Source of the DNA: Amoeboaphelidium protococcarum
Lineage: Eukaryota; Aphelidiomycota; Aphelidea
Assembly (NCBI GenBank): GCA_023515745.1
Contig: JALECJ010000258.1
Span: 2,360,501 to 2,424,500, forward strand
DNA: 64,000 nucleotides
Direction of reading: 5' to 3'
Translations under genes and position numbers: made by a program
The notes under the pieces: model-generated
Seen by the model: only the letters and a program-made list of their open reading frames with translations
The model's database searches: none
Told to the model about the DNA's origin: nothing
Part shown: positions 48,749 through 59,467 of the stretch, in pieces
Numbering within the stretch: the first letter of the stretch is position 1
Layout of the letters: every line of letters begins with the position of its first letter

Positions 48749-49348
48749 GGTAGGTATGTCCGTTAGACAGTGATTGTTACTGTACGCTAAAGAAAAAAAC
48801 AAAGAAAAGACACATGAACAGCCAGACGGGCAAGTCTAAGGCGACAATTGTCGTTCAAAATATGAAGACGAAACTACAGTATTTCACAATTATTATGAAT
48901 GTTTCAACCGTCGATCATCGTTTAAACATTGCTCCCCAGTGTAGGCGCCGGGCTGTCAACCAGTAAGGACGTCCTTCTGCTTGTTGTTGTGTCGACATTT
49001 TCCATGCTTCAAATGTCGCAATAGAGAGTTTGTATATGCCCTTTTCTCGTTTGATTTTAAAGAAGCCACAAATTGTGTCGTGCTATTCAAGTCATGCGCA
49101 AAGTATCTCTGTCCGACGCAACGTAAGCACTTTGTGACCAAGCGCCCAGTCGGAAAATCAAGTCTAAAAATAGCCACCAATTCCACAACGTAGAAGCCAG
49201 CATATCATGACTACTGTACATCATCAGGCTGTTTATAAGATGCATTGCCTTTTACTTATGTTTTCTTTTCTTACTCATTATTAGAAATAAATTGTATTTA
49301 AAGTGCATATTTGAAACCCAAACACTGCTTCTGGTTTGTTGAAAGGGA
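48749..49348. promoter_or_regulatory. Divergent spacer between AASS and the receptor kinase
   Basis: A 600-bp bidirectional upstream region. Overlapping short frames on both strands at about 48,956-49,193 show no recognisable domain. I see nothing else in it. Confidence 0.35.
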
Positions 49349-52222
49349 ATGATCATCTAGAATTTCATTGTGATACTATTGGCCTGTCTTTTGATGGCGG
49401 TGCATGGACAATTCCCTGTAAACACTGGTGGAATCAAGACTTTATTTGCATCAAATGGAAGAGGGACTTTATATGGTGTTGCTATCACCTCTGATCAGTT
49501 GTTGGTAATGTCAGTCGATGCTTTCACCGGATCATTCAATATTATGCGTAATTTCTCAATTGGAAGTAGCACGAATGTGGCAATCCCTAATGTGGCATTA
49601 AATAGGAATGCTACAACTTTGTACGTCTTTGGGCACACAACCAATTTGGTTGCCTCTCTATGTAATCCTTCTAATTGCGCAAGAAACACTGTATTCATGA
49701 TAATTATAGATATTGCGACGTCTAACAGCACTTTTGCTTATGGACCCTCTGATAATTTCTAGTTAAAGTACACGGTTTATGGGGGTGCAGTTAACTCTGT
49801 TACCGATAATGCCCACCTGCTATATGGCTCTGAATCACTCTATTTGATAATCTATTGCTATTTCAATGCAAGGATTCTTACTTATAATGCTAACACTAAG
49901 AGCTATTCCCTTGCTGGTGGGATAAGTCCAATCACTGTGTGCGGTTATGGGGGATCAGCTCTTATCAGTCAGACATCTTCTGATCAAATGGTGTATTACG
50001 TGTCTGTGGAAACAAATGAGGGTGAACCTCGTTATGATTTCATTGAATCTGACGGTAGAAGTAGTAATTAGTAGCTCTCTGGCTCTCCACCACTTTTCAC
50101 CGCGTTTGGTTATTCCAAGTCCTTTAACTTGTCGGTCGGCTTAATCTGGTAAAATGGTGCTAATGTGTTGCAATACTATGCCCCTAATAAGTATGAGCTG
50201 CGGTCAAATTTCTCTCTACCTTCATATTTGAATGCGTCAGTAGCACCATCATCCTTATCCTATAGTGAAAGGTACGTCATATTTGCCACTACTAATGGGT
50301 GGTTAGTTTTTGTAAACTAGACTGGCCTTATTGGATATAATGTATCTACTGGACTTTCGAATATTATCTCTACTGCATATGACCCTGCTACAGGATTCAT
50401 GTATCTATCCACTCGATCATAGATAGTCTAATTGCCTTTACCTGCATTGTTGATGGGTCCGAGGACAATTACCACCACGACGACGACAACGACGACTACC
50501 ACCACGACAACAACAACAACTACCACTACTACTACCACAACTACCACGTCAACTACAATTACAACAACTACTACTACTAGTAGTACAAAGACTAGTTCCT
50601 CGACCATCACGTCAACTACAGCAACACCTACTACGAGGACTTCAAATACGCCGACATCTTTGCCTACAATGTTGACTATGAAAGTATCTACGACTACTAC
50701 CACAACTACGACGACCACTACCACCAGCACAACGACCACTACCTCCACGCCTACTACTTGGACATCGACGACCACCACCACCACTACGACGACGATGATT
50801 GACTCAACTCCTACTAGCACTTTGGCGCTTACCAGCTCATCATCATCCGCAGTTCCGGCTACAAGCATTGTTACTTCCACATCGTTGTACAATGTCAGTG
50901 ATTTCGCTGCTTCTGTTAATATTAGACTGGAATCTACTACTGCGCCCTCATTCAGTAAGACGTCTTTTATAGCGTTCGAGTTGAGTCATGCTCACAATAG
51001 CTCTTCCCTTCTGGCTACCACATCTCTCAATGAAGACGTAGCTGGACAAGTCTAGCCTGGTACTTAGTTCTTTATGATCACGTTATATATAATAGTTATT
51101 GCTGTGGTTTGTATTGTAATCGTGGCACTAGTTTTGCTGTCTATGTACTGTATCAGGCGAAGATACATCAAGACTCGCATGAGGTCTTCTAAGGCACTGT
51201 TGTCATAGAATATTGGAGGTATGACTGATCAATCATTTAATACAGCTAATTTGCCGGTGACTTAAATTGGTGGTACATTGATGAGTGGCACTACTTTTAT
51301 GAACACATCAATGGAAGTTGCAGTGCCTGCATACTTGGAGTTGAAACGTGATCTGAACTTCAGGATGGTGCCTAATTCGTTTGTCAACAAGGGCGGATAA
51401 GCCGAGATTTAAATTGCTGATATATTTTATTATCAGCCTGGGCATCCTTTTGCTGCGAGCGGTGAATAATTTGTGGCTGCTAAATGCTTCATTGGTGACG
51501 TCAAGAGAGATAGTGTCAAGCAGGAGATTGCTTTAATGTGGAGATTTAAAGATTACGATCAGATTGCAAAGTTGATAGGATTTGATAGCCAGCAGAACAT
51601 ATTGCTTATGATCAATTACTAATTGGGCTCTTTGGAATCTCTTATTCAAAGTCAGACTCAGTATGCTCAGTAAGTCGAATACTCTTTTCAATTGTAGTAA
51701 ATTCTCTGCCTGGACGTTATCACAGCTTTGACGATTCTGCACCAGAATGCCGTGGTTCACAATGACATCAAGTCTGGCAACTACTTACTGTATTAAGATG
51801 TCAATGGAGCTTTACGGGCAGCTCTGACCGACTTTGGTATTTGCACCGTCCAATCGCAAGCCAACTATGTTTAAGGCATCCAATGGAATAGGCTTCAAGG
51901 GCACTCTGTCATGTATGCTGCACCAGAAGTTTTGTCGAGATTGTAAGTACCCGATTAGCTTCTCCCTGCAAGAGATGTGTTTGCTGGCGCTGTAGTGATG
52001 TTTGAGATTTTGGCGCGTAAAAAGGCATGGGCTGGGTACAAAGCAGCTCAAGTCTCTGAAATGGTACTGGGTGGGTTAAGACCGGAAGCCAAAGTTCTGG
52101 ATGACCGTGCACAAATGCTCCTTTAGGTGATTAAACTAGCATGGGCCTAAGATCCTTCCATGAGGCCTACCGCTGCATCTGTGGTTAGGGAGTTGCAGAA
52201 TATGGCATTATTTTAGAAATGA
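49349..52222 (+). CDS. Receptor-like kinase with Thr-rich stalk
   Basis: A 957-residue intronless frame, TGA 52220-52222. ATG 49349 gives MIIQNFIVILLACLLMAVHG, a good signal peptide. The extracellular part (about 20-360) has scattered N-x-S/T sites and no named fold. A stalk of almost pure Thr with Ser/Pro (about 370-490) would be O-glycosylated. The transmembrane helix (FMITLYIIVIAVVCIVIVAL) is near residue 575. The kinase domain follows: VAAKCF carries the ATP-site Lys, HNDIKSGNYLL is the catalytic loop (HND for HRD), DFG is intact and APEV is present. The Gly-rich loop is weak (NKGGQAEI). The kinase best fits the TKL-like group, by eye. Confidence 0.85.
50470..50810 (+). repeat. Thr-codon (ACN) low-complexity repeat
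   Basis: Mixed ACA/ACC/ACG/ACT triplets encode the stalk of the receptor kinase. Use of all four synonyms shows selection on the protein rather than simple slippage. Confidence 0.85.
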
Positions 52223-52286
52223 TGATGATAGAATGAAGAAATATAGTTAGTTTTTTATTCATCTCTTAGTTTGCTTTCCAACTAAC

Positions 52287-52883
52287 TCATAATTGAATAC
52301 GCAGTTCATACGCATAATACCCATCTTTATCCATCAGAGAATATTCATTCCGGGCCATCTTGGATATCTGCAAACGATTGATAAACACTTCGCCCAACTC
52401 GAAATCTTCATGTAGAGTCATCAGTTCCGTAGCATTAAATGGCCTGTTGTCAGCGTACTTGACATTGATCAAAGTCATGTGCAATTTCAGCTCTTCAAAG
52501 GCAAAGCGCGTCGCCAATCCTTCGCGCATGTACCGATTCAACAGATCTCTCAGCATAGACTCTAAAGACTGATCAGGACATTCAGCATTCATGTAGACCA
52601 CCTTGGCAGATTTTATTGTTCCCTTCATTATGTGTATACCCTGCAATTTGATGCGAATGTTAGCTGGTAGTTGAAACTCACGCAACACGCGCTTACATCT
52701 CTGCAATTTGTCAGCATCTTGAAGATCAAACATCGCCAAAGTCAAATGCCATCGATTCCAAGGGAGAATCGCATTATCAGGTACTCCGAGTGATCGCATC
52801 TAAGTCACCAATTTACTATGAGACTCCGCGATGCTGTCGTAATTTAATGGAATAGAGAGAAAATGTGTCCACTATCTACTCAT
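52287..52883 (-). CDS. 2H phosphoesterase-type protein (AKAP7/ASCC1-like)
   Basis: A 198-residue frame, TGA 52287-52289. With UAR as Gln the start moves up to ATG 52883 (MSRQWTHFLSIPLN), whose THFLSIPL opening is typical of the AKAP7-NLS/ASCC1 group. The two catalytic H-x-T motifs are WHLTLAMF and LHMTLINV. Proteins of this superfamily hydrolyse cyclic phosphates or 2'-5' bonds on RNA ends. No KH domain or anchoring segment is present. It converges with the receptor kinase 64 bp away. Confidence 0.85.
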
Positions 52884-53054
52884 GCTTGACACTTTTTTTA
52901 ACGACTTGCTGTGATAACAAAAGGATTTGACTTGGAATTTGATTTCCATGTCATTATCTAGTCAAGATGCGATCAGTCAACAATGGACATCTATGTGATG
53001 ACTAAAGACACAACAAATAAGATATACATAACAAACTACTTTATACAAGAACTG

Positions 53055-54818
53055 TCAAGCAAATGGAATAGAAATCCTCCTTAGCCAACGGTCAAAGCGG
53101 ACCATGACGCCATCAGTGCCTCTCATCAACTCACCCCTGGTCGTGGCACCAAATGTCTTTCCCAATTCCACATCACCCTCCAGAACGACGCGTAAGAGCC
53201 GATTCTGCGCCTTGTCATAGTAGCTCACAGTAATGTACTGAAAATGCTCACTGAAAACCGACTATTCTCTTATCACCCAATCCCATTTCTTGATAATTTC
53301 TATAAACAAATCCAGAGTCCATACTATGATATTGTATCGCTTAATTGGCAAGTCTGTAACAAAGTTCCATTTTTAAAACCATAAATACCAATTGCTAATT
53401 TATTTGCATTCCAACGACATATCCTCAAAAGGCAAAGCCTAGATACCTTATGGCAAACTTTTTATAATGTCATTGATTTCATACCTATATTGTTCGGCAT
53501 ATTGAATATCCATAGAGCGAAAATTAAAGTTCAACGGCGCTAGACCATTCTTCAGAATCTAAGTCAAATAATGATTGATTACTATATCATTATTTACTAG
53601 TTGCAGAAATCCATTCTAATCCAGTTTTTAAATAGTGATACTATCAAACCCGTGTAATTCCATAAAACCATCGCGTGGAATAATATTATGCCAAAAATCC
53701 TCGTAGACTGATCGAGCATGATCAACACATTGCTTATCACGTAGATGATGATCATTAAATCGGAATATGAAGTCAAATCTAAACATCAAGCCTTTCTCCA
53801 ATGACAAAGATCGCAACTCAGCAACAAGCTTCTTTATTATTAAAGCATATGACGCAGCATTTTAACTATAAGCATTAAGAAACATCCATCGAAATTTAAA
53901 TCTCACCAATCTGGTATGGGAAAGCTGTGTACCCTGCTAAAATCTTATATCGCCATAATTGGAGTCCTAAGCTAAAGATTCCAGCATATATGACGAGACT
54001 TCCAATTCCAAGACTTTAGGTGCTTCTATAGTTTAAAACTTATGAGAAATAAGACTCAAAGACTACTATTTCAGCCAAAAAGCGTGCAGATTACCTCGTA
54101 TAATAGATCCCCAACTGGACGGATACTACTCATCTACATTGACACCCAAATAAGTAACGCCAGACTTTTGCTGGACAATATAGGTGTTTCCAACTAAATC
54201 AGTTCTAAAAATACGCTTCTATTTAAATTACAACTAATCCAGAACGCGTAAATAAGACTTATCCTATCGCGACAATACGTATCCTTTGCTTTCGAAGCTG
54301 ATTGAGAAATCTTGATACGCTTCTGCGGGGAATTTCTTCGTGCTTTCAGACAATAGCTTTATAATTTAAATCTATAGCTTGGTCAGATAACTGTAGTAAG
54401 AGCCATCATTATTAGCCAAGATAGTTAAGCTATTGAAGAGAATCAGATCCTGCCCATACCGGGTTATGCTTTAAATCGGAGAATCATCCTAAGGCCAACG
54501 AATCTTGAACAGCAGCATATACACAATTGTTCTATATTCCATAGACAAACACCACACTTGCCAGTCCGGCTCTAATTAAAACGATAGTCTCAAGGTATTT
54601 TAATCAACAGAGAATAGGCGTCTTAGATGCCCACAATGCTATTTGACGCGATAGAAATAATGCAGCGGATCCTCAGTAGCTAGGAGTGTTGGACGTCTCG
54701 GTATCACTCGTTGAAGAATATCGCGGCCTTAAGCATCATCAAGGAGCTGTAGATAAGTCTGAGAGCCCTTCACTATAGGAAGCAATAATACAATGCATTT
54801 GATTAGCAGTAGCCACAT
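53055..54818 (-). CDS. Putative secreted protein, tandem copy A
   Basis: A 587-residue intronless frame, start ATG 54818, TGA 53055-53057. MWLLLIKCIVLLLPIVKG is a clear signal peptide. Segments shared with copy B are TEDPLHYFYRVKQHC, AYQDFSI, SLEKGLMFRFDFIFRF, ALPFEDMSLEC and RLLRVVLEGDVELGKTFGA. Tryptophan, tyrosine and glutamine are abundant. There is no transmembrane segment after the signal and no enzyme motif that I recognise. It differs from copy B by many substitutions and short indels, so the duplication is not recent. Confidence 0.82.
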
Positions 54819-54984
54819 TTTAGTTTCAAACGATTGTGGCGTGGAAGAAAAGAGAGGAAATCATCTGAATAAAATCCCCTGAGTAAAAGCCGTTAAAAGC
54901 GTATCTTTCCAAGTCACTCACTACTAGCACTAAGTACTCAGTATTCAAGAAGCACGACAATTTAGCGCTAAATTCAGATAGTAT

Positions 54985-56823
54985 TCAAAATTTTATTATT
55001 GACCGACCCACGCGATAAATCCAGCTTATCCAGCTTTCTGAATAAGGTCTAAACTCTTCGTCTTCAATAGCACCGAAATCGCCATGCAGATACTGATCTC
55101 TGGTGAGTGCACCAAACTGCTAAGCCAACTCCATGTCACCTTGCAGAACAACACGAAAGTATCTATTCTTCTTCTTATCCAAATGACTCGCAATTATATA
55201 CTCAAAATGAGCACTATACGTCAACTAATCGCGTGATACAGTACACCATTCGGTAATTATAGCATAAAAATTTTCTTCGCTACCACCCACCACTACGTTG
55301 TACCGCTTGATCGGGAGTGGTGTGACCAATTGCAGATGGCGAACCAAGCTACTCAATTCCAACCCTCGGGGACATTCAACTTACACATCTTCAAATGGAA
55401 TCGCTTAAGCATCCTAAGGAAGCCTGTCTATCGCTCTCAACAGCGACTATTAAAACTCTATCACATTATTAATGCCTACTACGTTGAAATGGCGCTTTAT
55501 CTGAATGCTGCCATCCAATAGTAATCGCGTCAAGCTATAGTCTTAAACTATATCATTCGAGACAAATTCATACTCTCCGTTAGCAGCAAGTCTCTCGATG
55601 AGCACAACTTCGTTTGCATTCATCTTCATGTACTCGTCCTATGCGATAACTTTAGATACAAAGTCCATATACACTTTTTATGCCTATGCAACACATTAAT
55701 CGTCAGAGAGCAATTCATCTTCAAATCTAAAGAAGAAATCAAATACGAACTACATGTCTTTCTCCAACGAGATGAGACGCATTTGGTTGACAATCTACTT
55801 TATAATTCTGACATACTTGGTATCCTGCTTTGTAAAGCCATCTAGAACGCTTTATTCTAATTCAAACCTGACCATAAAAGTATGAGAGAGCTTTTCACTG
55901 TCAAATAGCTTAATTTCGTCGTTCTCGTCATTATCCAGTTAAACCAGATACTCCAATTCTGTAGATCGTATAACAAATTCGAGCCTCTTCTAAGGATATA
56001 TATTTTTATAGTGACGCGTAAGTCTCCTAAATAACTCCACTTACATCCATAGCCGATGTCCAGCACTTCCAGGAACGGGTTAATGGTCAGGCCACTGTGG
56101 CTTTACAATGTCAACACCCAATCCATTCTAGCCATATTAGAAAAGGCTAATTTGTGCTGAGCCATACTAATTATCAGCCAAAACACGCTTCGCTTTAAAC
56201 TGCATTTAATTTAGAGTTTACAAATGCATATCGTCCATATTCTATAGCTGTTACCCATCATCCACTAGGTTGACAGTAAAATCCTGATAAGCCCTGACTG
56301 GCATATTTCTAGCAATTACCGATAACCGCCCAACAACGACTTAGTAAGGCCTTAGCAAAAAATTCCAACCACCATAGTCAGTGTAGAAGAATTATAATTA
56401 ATTGACAGAGTGGAGCTATCTATCATAAGTGATTTGATTGTAAAGTATCAACTCGCGTCCGTAGGCCTAAAAATACTAAGGAATTACTTCTTCCTGATGC
56501 CACAACATTTTTACCAGCATCAGATACACTTTCGCCCTAAACTCCATCGATAAACACCAGTCTGTCCACTGCGGCGACTTATCAAGAGACCACTATAAAA
56601 ACTTTTTATCAGCAGAGTATGCACTCCTGAAATGCTCGCAATACTATTTGGCACGGTAGAAGTAATGCAGCGGATCTTCAGTGGTTTGCAGAACTGGTCG
56701 CTCAAGCATTGATTTTTAAATGATATCACGGCTTAGGCCTTCATAAAGGCGCTCAAACTGATTATGCGCGCCGTTAATAACACACAGAAGCAAAATGCTG
56801 TATAGTAAATATAATTGCAGCAT
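54985..56823 (-). CDS. Putative secreted protein, tandem copy B
   Basis: A 612-residue frame, start ATG 56823 (MLQLYLLYSILLLCVINGAH, signal peptide), TGA 54985-54987. Matching blocks to copy A include TEDPLHYFYRAKQYC, AYQDFTV, SLEKDMQFVFDFFFRF, AIPFEDVQVEC and YFRVVLQGDMELAQQFGALT. The C-terminus ends SWISWIYRVGRSIIKF. In-frame ATG codons upstream (from 56901) exist, but the chosen start gives the cleanest signal peptide. Function is unknown; secreted or vacuolar localisation is inferred. Confidence 0.82.
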
Positions 56824-57017
56824 TATAAAATTTGATGATATTGATGTAAAAGAAGATGGATGCGAAGCTATTGAGATAAGTTGTTTGCAAAGTCGGGACA
56901 ATCAGTGCTGCGCCACAATGCTATCGTTTCTCGCTGGTTGATTGAAACTCGTCCCTTTGCTCTTTGAAAATGACATCCTTAAAAGATAAGCTTTTATACA
57001 CACTATGTTTTTATTCA

Positions 57018-57650
57018 TCACTCTTTTAAATAAATCACGCCGAGAAACCGCGGAAGTAGGATCTTCTCATGTCTCCGCAGAACCACTACTTGAGACGCAG
57101 CACCGCTAAGTGGCTCGGAACACTTTGTAATTTCTAGTAACATGTCCCCAAACTGCATCATAATCTTTATACAATAGCGGATGATACCCAATCTATTCCC
57201 TCTTTTGATCATTGAAAATGCAGATATGTCCTTTCAACAACCATTACCGAGTAATGACGGAAATCTGTTTCAGATCAATGTAGGCATCTTATTGCGGTAA
57301 TTGTCAATCGGCCCAATCTCCACTTGCGCCAACAAATAACTTTCCCACCTTAAATGTCTTTACCTCGGATGACACAGCGTCAGGCACAAATCTTGAAGGA
57401 AGCTGATTTCCATTTATGCCTCTCTCACGGGCCATATAGAGGTGCTCATTTTCATCGCGTTCTGTCAGGTTAATTATGCGACGATAACTTCACATTTTCT
57501 GTATATCAGTTAAACATTGTACTTTAACCCCAACAGTAAGGTTTTCTTTTAGACTTTTAATTTTTATTGTATTGACTACTATTTTGTAACTCTAGAACTC
57601 AAAAGATTGCGCGTTGATGTGTCTTTATGAATACTGCTACAAAGTTCACA
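57018..57650 (-). pseudogene. Small spliced gene or remnant with in-frame UGA
   Basis: From ATG 57435 the minus strand reads MARERGINGNQLPSRFVPDA, VGKLFVGASGDWAD, then TGA at 57304-57306, then QLPQQDAYIDLKQISVITR. A 55-nt GTAATG...ATAG intron (57193-57247) then joins it in frame to LGIIRYCIKIMMQFGDMLLE and ends HEKILLPRFLGVIYLKE-TGA (57018). The same frame is also coding-like upstream of the ATG (IKSLKENLTVGVKVQCLTD) but crosses another TGA near 57,475. Either it is a pseudogene, or UGA is decoded here, or the model misses an intron. No family recognised. Confidence 0.4.
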
Positions 57651-57880
57651 CTTCCACGTCATCGTTCGCTATTTCAAAGTTTCGCCTGACGATACACGTA
57701 CTGGTAGGCGGGTACATTCGACACACATCAAAACGAAAAAATTAACTATGTAAGCCTGTGGATGAACAGTATAATAAATTCGAAAGTTATCTCAATGCAA
57801 ATGGTCATTTATAGAAACCATAGTTCAAACAGTAAAGATCTTGATTAGTTGAACGCTCATTAAACGGACAAATGGATTGC

Positions 57881-59334
57881 TCATCTACAACTTACAAGTT
57901 TCCCCTTGACGTACACATCTTGTATTGAAGGATCGACCATTTCGTAGACAACATGACGCCAATCTGAGTGATTGACAACTATAAGATTAGCCCATTTACC
58001 TTTTTCAATCGAACCATGCAAGTCACTTTTATTGAGCGCGTATGCCGCGTTGATAGTGCTGGCATTCAACACCTCAGCCAGAGTCATTCGCATAATTACA
58101 CAAGACAAATTCATCACAAACGGCATCGACAAACAGTGCTACATACAATAGACATTTCAAATTAATAGAATTAAATTTTACACATAGCTTACCGCATTGG
58201 GATTGAAGTCGCTTCCCAGAGCTACAATGATACCGCGATCAATCATCGATCTGGCAGGAGGTGGTGTAATCCGCAGTATATGAGCCGTAGTCGGTAAAAG
58301 TACGGCGGCGCAATCAGACTTTGCCATTGCCTAAATACCATCTTCACTAATCTACATTACTATCATATCATGGACCTCTTAAATAAAATGGGTGTTTTTT
58401 CAAAAGCTCTTACTTCCTCCAAGTGACTAATGGCACGAGAACCGATGGAAACTCCATATTCAGCGGCGCCAACATAATTGAGCTCATCGCCGTGAAAGTT
58501 CAACTGCAGACCAGCCTGTTTACCAGCAAGCAATAACTACTTAGCTTCGTCGCCTTCAAATACATTTCGCTCCATAAAGATATCAAAGTTGTCACATTGT
58601 ACTGCACCGCTCTTCATCTGAGACAAGAGTTCTGGTAGTTATTTCTCAATGACATTGCGCGTGGCATCCTTACTAGTCGATCCTTTCGGGACAGAGTGGG
58701 CACCAAGAAATGTGGGAGATATTGCAATCTGATGCAACTGATTAGCTCTGGTCAAGACACGCAGCATCTTAAGCTCAGTCTCCGTCTCCAGACCGTAGCC
58801 ACTCTTCGCCTCAACCAGCGTAGTGCCCTGCTTCAGCATTCGGTCAAGTCTTGGCATGAGCAGTTGAAGCAATTCGTCCTCTGTGGCCTGACGCGTCTTT
58901 TCAACAGTGAATTGAATACCACCACCAGCCTTGTGTATGTCCATATAAGTCGCACCGGCAATCTTCATCTCAAACTCATGAACGCGATCACCAGCGAAAA
59001 CGGGGTGTGTATGAGCATCTACCAAGCCTGGCATGAGAACTTTACCTCGCATATCCACAGTCTAATCAAAAAAAGCATTCATGTACCAGTCTTACTGCTG
59101 CAAATTAGCTTCAGTGTCCACAGCGAAAATTTTACCATCATTGTCCACCACCACAGTTGCATTCAAAAGCAGGCCCACCTACATTAACTAAGGTGGTTAC
59201 ATTTAATTCGCCAATACAATTCACATGAATAAGCATACATCATTCATCTCTGCTTTACCGCGCTTATATTATTTCCCATCGCTGCATATAGTCACTACTT
59301 AATCAGCATTCTAAAATCTTATTAAAAAGTTCAT
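57881..59334 (-). CDS. AMDHD1: Imidazolonepropionase (histidine catabolism)
   Basis: Four exons (59239-59334, 58414-59178, 58193-58351, 57881-58138) with GT...TAG introns of 60, 62 and 54 nt; 425 residues, the usual length. Splices fall inside conserved text: KRGKAEMND/VGLLLNATVV and GSDFNPNA/HCLSMPFVM. Metal ligands are HTH in GLVDAHTHPVFAGDRVHEFE, His in LQLNFHGDELN and Asp in ALGSDFNPN. The C-terminal TINAAYALNKSDLHGSIEKG is diagnostic. It hydrolyses imidazolone-propionate to formimino-glutamate, the third step of the pathway, in the cytosol. Confidence 0.95.
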
Positions 59335-59467
59335 TATTGGATAGTTGATTGAACGAAAGTTTAAAGACGCAAATCGAGAATCTTCAAAAAGTGTTTCGTT
59401 AACAAAAGCAAAAGAGTAGGTGTATGATCTTTATACAAAGCGAATGTTTCAACTATTTCAATTGAAT

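Noticed and set aside
50428-50892. Val-rich minus-strand frame opposite the receptor kinase stalk
   Set aside because: It is the reverse complement of the ACN threonine repeat (GTN = Val); repeats of this kind keep all frames open.
1330-59000. Plain ACGCGT (MluI/MCB) boxes scattered through the window
   Set aside because: They occur in coding as well as spacer DNA, and by my rough estimate about nine would be expected by chance, so only the longer CGCGTTTC word was reported.
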